Both the position numbers and the translations under genes were made by a program. Positions 1 to 10,571 of a stretch of DNA of 64,000 bases are shown here, in pieces; the stretch's first letter is position 1; each line of letters starts with the position of its first letter. The notes beneath the pieces were generated by a model that ran no database searches, was not told the DNA's origin, and worked only from the letters and a program-made list of their open reading frames with translations. This DNA comes from Lomentospora prolificans (Eukaryota > Ascomycota > Sordariomycetes > Microascales > Microascaceae), in assembly GCA_029532625.1 (NCBI GenBank), contig JARFXM010000009.1:372001-436000 (forward strand), read 5' to 3'.

Positions 1-3000
1 AGTTAATCACATGCACCAAAAGAGTCGGGCCCATTCACTCCAAGTAGGCTGGCTCGTACGAAGTACATGCAAAGTCGGCGCCTTCCATGGTCTTTCTAGT
101 TTAGATGATGTCATCAAGTGTTCCAAGCGTCTGACCGACGAAGTGGAATCCTCATCCTCACTAGCGCAGGCATTGCCTGGCTTTCCCATGCCTTGTGCTG
201 AACAGTACACTAGTACTTTGTCCAGAGTGTCCTACCTGGGCTAGGCCAGCCCACTCGTGTCAATCAGTGACTACCAGAGAGAGGGCGCCCTTCTCGGTCC
301 CTTACTTTTGCGAGGAAACGGATAGAACGGTCATGGGCTGGCTAATACTTCGTCTCTAGAGCATGCAAGGTCCCCGAGCCTTTTAGGCGAAACCTCTATA
401 TGCGCACCAATCACAGCCCTCCATTCCTCCTCGGTCGTTTTCTCGAACCCTCTGCACAGTTTTCAGATGGAGAAGAAAGGGGGGCTTGGCTAGCTTTGCT
501 TCATTCGGCATAGCCTGGCGGCGGAAAAAGAAAAGAAGTCTTGTTGGTTAACGCCCCCCTTCTTGGTATCCAGGATCTCGGCGAAGCATCAGCCCAGTAT
601 CCACGACCACGACCATGACCACGACCCAAGCCCACTCTAGCCCCGACCGACCGAGACCCCGTCTCCGTCCTGGTAAAACGTTAACCCGGGGCATGGCATG
701 TCATGGCGTGGCATTACCCCATGCCAGCCTCCCTCAAGCTCTTCCATAAGTGCTCTCTTCCCCCGTGCTTGCCGATCATATTGTCACCCACCTTGAATCC
801 CCCTCATATGCTCTCTTGACATCGTTTCTCGTTCCGGTCTGCCATAAGCTTCATCCCCACCGAGCTTGGTTTACGAAATAAAAGGTAGCTCGACGGATAA
901 GGAAGCACTGTACTTACGCGCGCGCAACCAGGCGGGGGAAACAAGAGCCAGCGAAAGAGCATACACACACCGAGTGTCACCGTAGCTTTAGCCTAGGGTT
1001 TCTTTGCATGTTCGCTCTCCCTCTCGCTTTTTGTTCATGCCTTTGCCCCTCTTAGCACTTGTCTCTCGTGATAGAATGAGCTTCCCCCCTGTTCGGCTTT
1101 ATAGAAGGGGTGCGGCAAGTTAGCCTCTCCGTTGCCGAAAGCAGAGTACTTTTATTCTCCCGTAGAGCACTACCCGAGCCGGTGCTGGAGACCGTCCCTC
1201 GCCGCTCGTGTATAATCGAGGATGTACGTTTAAATCTCAAGGGCCAAGCTTCGGGAACAAAACATTGTAGGATCCCCCCAAAACATCGTCGAGAGAAAAA
1301 AAGGGACCTGAAAACACCCCGGCTTTCTCTGGCTCATGTGAGTCGCCTCCCATGAACAAAGCGCACGTAACTCATCATGTCCGATGCTCCCTCCTCCACT
1401 TCCACCCCCTTCTCTTGGCCCCCTCTCTCTCGAATGACTTGTCCTATGTTTCCTCGCAAGGTTGCTTGGCAATGCTTCCCATCTAGCATCTCTGCCCGGA
1501 CCGCTTCCCTGTTACCGCCAGGCGGGGTTCTAACGCCCTTTCTGAGCGTTTACATTTTGGGTAGTCCAGGCGTACCATAGCCAGCCAGCTAGTCGAGGTT
1601 CGACCTGCTTTCTGTTGGACACATACGCACACACACGCACATACACATTGACGTTTCTTCCTCGACCTCTCTCTCGGCCCTTCATAACCCGCCATCCCGA
1701 ATTGGAACCCGAAGTTTAAAAAAATATCATCACATCAGGATCCAGATCAGCGTCAGCGGGCACCCCGGTCCCCAGACTACAACCCAAATCCAAGACTTTT
1801 TGTCTCCTTTTCCCCAGGTTTTGCATCCTGAGACCTTTCGACTTGGTTCCCCAGATTTCAACAACAAATCAACAAAAACTGTCACGAACCGGTGCCACCT
1901 TTGGGTCGCTTCGCATTTTCACACACGCCCCCCCATCTTTCTTGCCTTCACTCCTCCGCCTCCGCCCATCTCCTCCCGACTCTTCGTCCTCATACCCGTT
2001 AATAGCTACGATACTAGTATACCCTTTTAGTATTCTCCTCCTCCCCTTCTCGTCAAACCCCCTTCCTGCCCTGCATCTTCTGCATCGTTCGCCCCTCCGC
2101 TCTCTGCAAGGTTGATACTATTCAAAAAAGGGTAATTTATTTCCGTAATTGGAGACCCCGTCATAAAAACTTACACTCACCCCCTTCATCCCGACAGAGT
2201 CACTCCTCAGTAATCTATCTCAAGCCCTGGTCGAGGTCCTTCTTCATTCCGGTGTCTTCTTTCTCGACCTCGCCTCATTTCGTACTTGTAACTTTCGCCT
2301 AATCCCTTCCTTGCCCACTTCCGAGGAAGGGAAGAAACCCCATCGGCCGAGCCCTGCCTCTTCTCCTTGCTCCACTCCACAGCGTCCCCACCTTCTCCAT
2401 CTTCCCCGAAGTTGTACGACTTAGTACCCAGTGTGGTCCCGTCTCTCTTTTTTTTTTTTTTTTTTTTTCTGAGCACCAGCAAACCAGGTACCCACTCGGG
2501 TCTCGTTCTAATACCTTCAAATTCTCCAGAACCTCGTGAATCCAGAGGTGCACTTTCTCCCCCGCGGTTCCAACACTGAACCACTAAATAACCAACTTGC
2601 ACACGCATCCACACACCACCACCCTCAATTCACCCCTCCGAACCCATCCCATACTCTCTTGCCCATTTATTGGAGCCCCTTCTCCCCTCTCGGTCCTTTT
2701 TCAACCTCTCTTATAACCTTGCTTGCTTCTTAAATCCTTCAGCACAGAAGCCTATCTCTTCTCCCCACACACCGCGGTTCTCCTTCCCACACCCGCACCC
2801 TCCCAAATTCACGTGGGAACCCGACACAGCCCTATAAGATCCATCGATCATCTCTCCCCTTCGGTATCGGACCCCAAAGGGTCGCGTATCCAGCGGCGCG
2901 TTCTGCTAGAACCACAAGACCTCCCTTCTCTCTTTCCGCCCACTCCTCCCTCATAGATAGAGCCCATTTAAAGAAAAACACCTTTCGCTGCGCACCGAAG

Positions 3001-3079
3001 CTTGCGGATCACATCCTCTCACGCTCAGGCTCATCATGCTTGTTAACTCTCCAAGCTACTGCATCGGCCCATAATCAAA
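1..3079. other. Long leader / intergenic region upstream of the first C6 transcription factor
   Basis: I find no supportable gene here. The frames that stay open are short, overlap on both strands and show no recognisable domain. From about 1790 to 2990 the + strand is strongly pyrimidine-rich (repeated CCTCC, CTTTC and TCTCC runs), the composition typical of promoters and 5' leaders of filamentous fungi, so part of it is probably the 5' UTR and promoter of the gene starting at 3080. It also holds a T21 tract (2448-2468), a CACA-type microsatellite near 1621-1650 and an ACGACC-type repeat near 602-630. Confidence 0.6.
2448..2468 (+). repeat. T21 homopolymer tract
   Basis: There are 21 consecutive T on the + strand inside the CT-rich leader. 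On the - strand this makes a spurious poly-Lys open frame. It may act as a nucleosome-excluding poly(dA:dT) element, but that is inference. Confidence 0.9.
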
Positions 3080-5673
3080 ATGCTTTTGTACGCCAAGGTC
3101 GCCACCCCCAAGGTCCCTAAGAAGAGGTCCCGAGCAGGTGTGTAGTCCGAACCTCCTCCCTCTGCAAGTCATCGCGCCGCCGCCGCTACCCAGTCCTCAC
3201 ATGGGCTTGTGCCGCGCAACCTCGGATCTCGTTTATGTGAGCTGCTTTTGTGTGACTCTGATCAAGCTAACCACACGTCTTTCCTTTGTCTGCAGGGTGC
3301 ACACAATGGTACGTACGCAGAGTCCCTAGTGGCTACTGATCGCTCCCCTTGCACGGATCAGCGCCGGTTGTTGATTTCTGACAGAGAGGCTAACGTGCTC
3401 CCAGCAAAGAAAAGGTACATAGACGCCCATCGGAGCCGAGCTTAGCATCTCCCTCCATGCTGCGGCTCGTCGAACCAAGCCTCCCTTAGGCTTCGGAGAA
3501 AACTCCAGACAGAAGCTAACAGCCTCTCGCAGAAGAAGAAGTGTAACGAGGAACGACCTGCCTGCCAACGTTGCGCCGAGAAGCAGCTCGAATGCATCTA
3601 CGAAGCCGTCAAGCCCCGCCAGCGCAAGAGGCATGCCTCCAGGGAGCCGCTGAGTCCCCTCTCGCCAGTCGTCCTACAGCGCAAGCCCCCACACCTGGAT
3701 TTGGCTTTCCAGGATGTTGGTGGCAACTTTGACTTCTGGGCCGACGAGGGCGTAACTCCGATCGCCGAAACTCCTGCGCATAGCATCCAAGGAAATTTAA
3801 CCTCCGATATGCCCCTAGGGTCGGCCCCAACGCCAGCGCCAGGGCACGGCGAGATGCCACTCTCCCCCGCCGACCTCCCTCTCTTCTCACCCACCATTTC
3901 TACTGCCTTTGCGCTAGCGCCCTATAGCAGCGGGCCTGCCGACGACGAGGAAGGCAACCCCGACGAGCGCGGAGTCGGCAACAACGCAACTGAACTGGTA
4001 CCACTGTCTCCCCAGTACGGCCGCCGCGATTCCTTTTTGCTCTCAACGCAACAGCCTAGACAGCAATTCCAGTTCTCCATCCCGCTCAACTCTTTTGTCA
4101 GTCCTCTGTACTCCGAGTTCTCCGATGCGCACCGTCACCGCACTCTGGTGGACCACTTTAGCAACGTTCTAGCCCGTCTAATTGTGCTCAACGAGGAGTC
4201 CGGAAATCCCTTCCAACGCCTCATCCTGCCCATGTGTCAAAGTAGCGATGCCGTTAGGAACGCGGTTTATGCACTCGCGAGTGCTCACCGAGAGTACCGC
4301 GGCCTGATTGGTCCCGCCGCGTCTGCGTCTGACACTGAGAATTCCGCTTTCTTCTATAATCAAGCCATTCAAGGGATAGCGAAGCTGATAGAGAGGGGTA
4401 CCAATGGGAACAGGAACGAGCTGTTGGCAGCGATCATGCTAGTGGTATATTATGAAGTGGTGAGTACAGAGCCAAACTCCATCGTTAAGCTTTCCGCCCG
4501 GTCGGGATCCACTAACACCAGAATTCATCTATAGCTTGTCAAGGAGGGTCAGACAAACATTGTGGATGGTCACTTGAAAGGAGCCATGTCTATCTTGAAC
4601 GCGAGCGATGAAAGCCTGGACGCGACCGGCGCGTTTCTTGAGAGGGTGTGTATTATCACCATTAGTCGCGAGGGAACATGGAGCAAGCACTCTTGGTCCC
4701 CGCACCTTGTTCAACTTATGGTCTCCTTTAAGTTCCTGCAAGGCCACCAACTGACATCGGCATCATATAGGCATTCCGGTTCTACGAGGTCATTGCAGCA
4801 CTTTCGTTCGGCACGGCCCCGCTCTCGAAGGACACAAGCGGTGGACTTGGTGCTCTTCGCAAAGATGCCGCAAATAGCAGTGTCGACACCTTGTTGGGAA
4901 TGGCCAGCACTCTCTGGCCGATTCTTCATAAACTTTCCACTCTCTTGTCGCTGAAGAAGGAACTGGAAGCAGCGCCAGCAAGCAATATCGGGCCCACCAA
5001 GGTCTCGGCACTCCAAACCGAATTCGAGACCAGGGCCTACGCGGTTGACGTCGCTTTGAAGAGGTGGAAACCCAACTTGCCCCAGCAGTTCCTCGCCATG
5101 AATGATGAAGAGCAGGGGGCAACCGGTGAGCCTATCGGCACTTTCCCAACTGGCAGCGGAAACGCACCCAATACTAGTGAAACAGCAACGGCAGCCGAGC
5201 GTGCCCACCTCCATTCGGTGCTCAATAGCGCACTCGCGTATCAACACAGTGCAATCGTGTACTTACACCGCACGATATACGGACACTCCAGGAACCATGC
5301 CTTGGTACAGAGGCATACTCACGTGTCCCTGACACACTGTGTGGCCACGGTCCGTAATGGTGGCCCAATGGGCGCGCTCTTGTGGCCTCTTTTCGTTGCA
5401 GCTTGCGAGGCCGTTACTCTGAGCGACCGAGACCTAGCTAGCCAGGCGTTCTTAGCGATTGAGCGCAGGCAGGGTATGATCAATATTGAGCGGTCGTGGG
5501 CCGTTGTCCAGGAGGTATGGAGGAGGGCAGATGCAGCAGAGGAACTTTCCAAGCCATGGACGGGCGGTATGGGCGGCAACGGCAACGGCAATAGCTGCAT
5601 TCCGATATTCAAGGGGCGAGACCTGTGGAGAAGGATTAGTGAAGAGATGGGTGTCACGATAGTGCTTGGTTAA
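3080..5673 (+). CDS. Zn2Cys6 (C6) transcription factor with Fungal_trans_2-like region, six exons
   Basis: This is a probable nuclear transcription factor. The model is exons 3080-3137, 3296-3308, 3405-3414, 3533-4459, 4535-4645 and 4771-5673, giving 673 residues. Joining the first four exons yields a perfect C6 zinc cluster at about residues 21-48 (C-x2-C-x6-C-x6-C-x2-C-x6-C, ending LECIYE), followed by a basic VKPRQRKR stretch. No other joining gives all six cysteines. The introns have GT-AG ends and branch points of GCTAAC (first three), ACTAAC and ACTGAC. A region around residues 190-260 (RTLVDHFSNVLARLIVLNEESG, shown in part, followed by AVRNAVYALASAH) looks like the Fungal_trans_2 regulatory domain. 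The start at 3080 has the good context TCAAAATG and no competing upstream ATG in frame. The target genes cannot be told. Exons of 13 and 10 nt are the odd point. Confidence 0.85.
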
Positions 5674-8600
5674 ATTTGCCCTCCATTCCGAATAGGATAG
5701 GGCGCGACTTTTCAGGAGGGGGGTAGAGGGGATGGCGTATGCGTGACCCTCTCTCCTTTCCCACCATTTACCCCGGGAGTCCACAGGACTGGGACGGAGG
5801 ATGATACGACTTGGGAGTTGATGATGGAAGCGTTCAGGCGTCGGATCACGGAAGGATGAGATTTTCCGTTTTATTGATTCCCAAAGGGCGATATGGGCGG
5901 CGTTATCTTGGATGGAGGCGTACAGACAGCGATTATATTCTGGTCAATAATCTAGTTGCTCCCGGACATTCCTTTTAGCGATAGTAATTATTATTCAGCG
6001 CGAAGATCCTCAAAGCTGAAGATTGCTGATACCTCTCGCTTCCTGTGGTAAAATGCAACTGGCGTTTCAAAAGCATGGGCCGGAACATGGACAAGGAACG
6101 TTGGAGTCGTGGAGATCCGCGCACATCACGTAGAGATCGACGAGGTTCCTGGCATCTTGTCAGATCAGCCCAAACAACACAGTGCTTCTAAGGCACACGG
6201 GCCAACAAGCTACGTAGCCACGCAGGGGAAACTGAAGCAACATGGGACGATGGGTCTAGGCACCGTGAACACGGTTGGGGAATCTCAATCGTCGACGTGG
6301 CCGAGACCTCGTTTTTGGAGAAGCAGCATCGCGAGGGGTGGGGTGGCGTAGAACCTTCAGGCTGTTTTAGGCTATTATACACCAGACTAGCTTGAGACTT
6401 AGAAGCCAAAAGCTTCATGTTCCTAAGTTTTACAAGTAATAGCGGAGCGAACCTGCCCAAATAGGATTGGACTTGGAAGAACAAAGGAGCCCGGGAGCAA
6501 TTGTGAACGCTTGCCGAGACGACCATGTGCTTGTCCCTGTACGCGTCCCGCACGGTAGCACTTCCAACCGTCGTTTCGATGAAGAGTGAAATAGGTTGTG
6601 ATGTTGCGGCTCGATGGGGCGCAGAAGGCGAGTACAAGGTCGAAGTATCGATTCTTAGCTGGAGGTTGCCCGTGGCCACACGCGATCCTATCAGATATTC
6701 TGACGCCCGGCGATGAGGTCAGTAGAGGTTGGTACGAGGGGATCTTGTCTGTCCGAGTTGGCCAGTCAGACGGGTATCCCGAACGTTGAGGCACCGTTCT
6801 GCCAAGCCTAGACTTTGCCAATATTGCGAGTATGGAACCCTTGCGTGGCGGCGACATGGAGAAAATCCATCCCGAGTCTAGGGTAAGGAAGCTCGGCCGT
6901 GGCGGACCGTTCCAGAAGAGGTCTTGGCTCGCCAGCCAAGCCTATGGCCGGGCGGCGATGGTGGTGGAGGGAGATGGAGAATGAGGAGCTCCTGCTGAGT
7001 GTGTCATCTCGAATTACGAGTGCAACCTCTCCCAGGCGTAGCTGGGCTCGCGCACGTGTTCGGAACGAGCGATAGAACCCCTGGAAAGCGGTAACGAAAA
7101 CAAAAGACGCAGGGTTACAGTCGCCAGCCCGCCAGTTGAGCTGCTTGCCATGCACCTGTTGGGCCGCTCTTTCAATGGGAGCGCACTTTGCCAGCGGATG
7201 GAGATCCACATTATGTAACGGACATATAATACCGCGAGCTGTACTGTTGTGTGACATTCATTGCTTCTGAGGCGATGAACAATGTTCCGACGAACGATCG
7301 CTGCCTCTCGCACAGCCAATATCGGCGAGGGGCAAACCATTCGCTCCGCACCAGGCTTGGATGCCAGAGTGGAGCATTCCAACGAGTGGCTGCAGACGAC
7401 GGTGTGCACTGCACAGGTGCCATTTTACGTGTTGACCAGGATAATACATGCCATGATGTTGGAAGAGAAATACTGCCTTCGATGCCTCTTCGCCAGCCAG
7501 CCAGCATTTGTACGTACCACAATGAAGCCAGGCCCCACTAGCCACTGACCACTACTAATACGCGTCATCTTTGCGGCACCGGACCGCGCGCGGGGTGATG
7601 CATGGTTAGCGCCTTTGGGGATGGCGGACGCACTTGCCGAGCTGCAAGGCTAACCACATTTCCAGGGTTATGACTGGGATCGAGAACGCCAACATCAGCG
7701 TCGCTGGCAAGGAAGCCTCTGCGCTTGACCGATTTGAGGCCTTCTCCCCGGGACTGAGGGTTGGGGGATAAAAGAACGAAGCACGCCAGCGGCCCCTTGC
7801 TTTCGTGGTTCGTGGTTCTATTTCTGGAGCACCCATGCTGCTCGAGAACGACTGCACTGTGCCAAAGGTGAGGTGGTTGGCACTAAACGTGGGTGTGTGC
7901 GAGCGACTCGGTCGAATTGGGAGGACCCTTCAGGACAGGACCGATGGTCGTAGTGCACCTTTATGGGACCGCAAAGTGTGAATGGGAATGCTATAAAGGT
8001 CTAGGATACGAATTCGCAAAGAAACTTGACGAATCCCTTCCAGCGACGAGTATCTCAGCCTTCAAGGGGCCCTCTGCCAGTAGGACAATCAGGCTACACT
8101 AGCAACGGCATAGCTTCATGCGACGCAGCCCGACTACTAATTCCGACATATTCAAGGTCGGCTCCGACGTGAATGTCGGGAAAAAAAAAAAAAAAAAAAG
8201 CGCAGGGCGAACTAGTGGTTTTAGCGTTGTCATATACACCGGCGGTCAAGCAAGGTGAAACCTGAAAGATCTAGAATGGCTATATTTGAGTCAGCTTCGG
8301 ATTGATTAATGCTCGAAGAGCCCCAAGTCGCCATCGCTAGTCTTCGTCTCGCTTACAACCCGATGACCTGACCTGCAGTGCAGTGCATGCATGGCAGCCC
8401 CGCTACCCCGCTGTTCCCACTGTTCTGCTGCCCAAATTTGGGCTCGAGGTGAAAGAATTGCCAGCATTAACACAGCGCTTTATACAGTATAAGCCAGCGC
8501 CGAGTTTTTGTACCCCCAACTAATGTGAAAAACAAGGAAGTTTTTGTCGCGGGCGAAGCGCGGATAGAAATGTTCGAGACGTGCCTGAGAAGAACCCCCA

Positions 8601-9785
8601 CCCGGCTCGTCCATTGAGGATCTTGACTCCGATTCGGTCCTGGAATATGGCAAGGAGATGCTGAGACTCGTGACTCGAAAGGTGAACGGGTGGTGCTCTC
8701 GACGGAAGCAGGAGCTCGATTATCCAATCTTTTGTTAAGCTTCCCCTATTACGGCAGCCTGGCTATCTAGCAACAGCCACGGACTGGGCCGGGCTGAAAT
8801 AGAGAGAAGATGAGCCCTCGGGCCTTTGAGAAGCTGCTCTTCCGTGGTGGGCTAGGTTATGTCTGCCTCAACCAGTTTGTGATCGCCGTTCTCGTGCCCT
8901 CCCTCCGATGTGCTCCCTGTTGACTCAAACACGCCCGCTACCTTAATCCTATTATCCGCTTGCCGCCTTGTCACACGAGCGGTCGGCTGGGCCTCAACTC
9001 CCCCGATTTCCGTGGATCGATTCTTTAGCCTTCGATCAACATTGACACCGAGTAGACGGGATTTTGTCAACGCCAAACAGAAAGCGTTCCTGGCATTTCG
9101 GCCTTCGAGATGTCTTCGTTCGGGTTGAGTCAGCAATGTCCCGCTCCTCCCAAGGGACCAGTGCATTATCTTGCTAAGCCAGGCGGAGGGTCCTCTTAGC
9201 GTAGGTACAAGGGTCGTCGCATTACTGTTAGCATGCATTTTTTGACGGGCGCTCTTCTGTACGAACCCCAATTCTTCATCCCACACGCCCCACCTTGTTC
9301 TATCGAATCGTTATCATTGTGTCTTGCGCACGCCCACCCCTGCTCAACCGCTTCCTATGGAGTGAGTAGCTGCGAGGGCCCGGCTAGAATCTCGTACACA
9401 TCCACCTCACCTACGAGCCGGGACTGTGCGAGGTGAGCTACAGCCAGCCACCCAGGCCTTGCTCCTCTTGTTAACTGGCACGCTCGGCCTTGCATTACTT
9501 GTACATACATACAGGCCAAGAGCCTAGCAGAAGGGATGACTGTGCAGTTGGTCGAGATGCGTATTTTCCCAGGGCCCGGGAACTTTCTTCCTTATCAATC
9601 CTCAGACAGGGATTTGCGCCTGCCCCCTCCCTGGATCATGGCTGGCTGTTCTTGCCGTGGCCGGCTGAGGTCAAGGAAAGAGCGCCCATATTAGCAGAAA
9701 TACGTAATTTTGACAAGTATCTCCCATATAGCCAGCTGTTACAAGGCCAGTTGATGCCGCAGCCTCGTTGGCACAGTACAACCCC
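5674..9785. other. Gene-poor interval after the C6 transcription factor
   Basis: About 4.1 kb follow without a supportable gene. The first few hundred bases are presumably the 3' UTR of the upstream gene. Open frames are short and overlap each other on both strands (for example five overlapping frames at 7014-7548), which is expected by chance at this GC content. None shows a signal peptide, a domain motif or an intron-joined continuation that I can recognise. An A19 tract lies at 8181-8199. I see no terminal repeats or transposase signature. Confidence 0.5.
8181..8199 (+). repeat. A19 homopolymer tract
   Basis: There are 19 consecutive A on the + strand in otherwise GC-balanced intergenic DNA. 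It may be a simple mononucleotide repeat. A retroposed 3' tail is possible, but I see no flanking target-site duplication. Confidence 0.85.
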
Positions 9786-10022
9786 ATGCCGTCTTTTATT
9801 ATACCTCTCCTGGCACTGGCTTGGACAGGCATGTCCTTTGCGCTCCCAATAATTGGGCGCCCAACAAGCTTAAATCCCCCACAACCATGCCTTGGTGAAT
9901 ACAGAGAGTACACGCCCTCAGTTCTTACGTGTACCCTCCCCTCCGGTCCTTCCCCAATCACCAGTTACCCGTCTTCCGTTGATAGCGGGTGCTGTCAGTA
10001 TTGTCAAAACAGTCGCTATTAG
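9786..10022 (+). CDS. Weak candidate: small secreted Cys-containing protein, 78 residues
   Basis: A single open frame from ATG 9786 to TAG 10022 starts with a signal-peptide-like stretch (MPSFIIPLLALAWTGMSFAL, hydrophobic core then small residues). It continues as a short Pro/Ser-rich tail with five cysteines (PCLG, LTCT, GCCQYC). That profile fits fungal small secreted proteins. Against it, the start context is poor (CCCC before ATG), the frame lies in the upstream region of the regulator starting at 10572 and could be part of its leader, and there is no known family. It could easily be a chance frame. Confidence 0.22.
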   Translation: MPSFIIPLLALAWTGMSFALPIIGRPTSLNPPQPCLGEYREYTPSVLTCTLPSGPSPITSYPSSVDSGCCQYCQNSRY

Positions 10023-10571
10023 TGGGGACCCCCTGTCAGCATCCACCGGGAACAACCCCCCCCCCCCCCCCCAAGTTATTGCCTTCTTCGTGCTTGTTAC
10101 CCTTGGCCACCTACATGTTGCCTGCACCTCCTCCCTGTGTCTGGTAAGAACGACCAGGCCCATTGTTGTCGCTCCCGTTCTCTTGACCTTGCCCACCCGG
10201 GGCCGCCACTGATCGTCTTGCTTTCTTCCCCAGCTGCGATTCATCTTCACTCTCTTTTCCTTTCTTTTCATCTGAACCACGCACTCTCTAATTCATTCTC
10301 TAAGTTCTCCTCAAACCATACCGTTCGTTGCCACTGTCGTTTGCGTGTTCGCCTCAATGAGATTCGGGATATCCCACTCACCCTCGACCATATATCCTCT
10401 AATACGCTCGGTACCCAGGCTTTCTCCAACTCCCAGCACCAAAGGGTCCATTACCCCACCAAGTTGCCCAGCATTCTCTTTCGTCCAAGTCCGGCTGCCT
10501 GTCAACGTCGCCTTTCCTCACTTTCCTCGGCGGGCGCCATCATGATCTATTCCTAGTCCTACACCTACACT
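10023..10571 (+). promoter_or_regulatory. CT-rich leader of the second C6 regulator
   Basis: This interval between the weak small frame and the regulator's ATG is strongly pyrimidine-rich from about 10200, as expected for a fungal core promoter and 5' UTR. It contains the C17 tract at 10056-10072. I cannot place a TATA box or a transcription start with confidence. Confidence 0.4.
10056..10072 (+). repeat. C17 homopolymer tract
   Basis: There are 17 consecutive C on the + strand. Such a run is rare in fungal DNA and likely length-polymorphic; it could form an i-motif or, on the other strand, a G-quadruplex. The length may also be unreliable in the assembly. Confidence 0.85.

Noticed and set aside
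2207..2614. 135-codon - strand frame with a Lys-rich stretch
   Set aside because: The poly-Lys comes from the T21 tract; the frame lies antisense in a CT-rich leader and has no domain.
7014..7548. Five overlapping open frames on both strands
   Set aside because: Multiple overlapping frames without codon bias, motifs or splicing support are expected by chance here.
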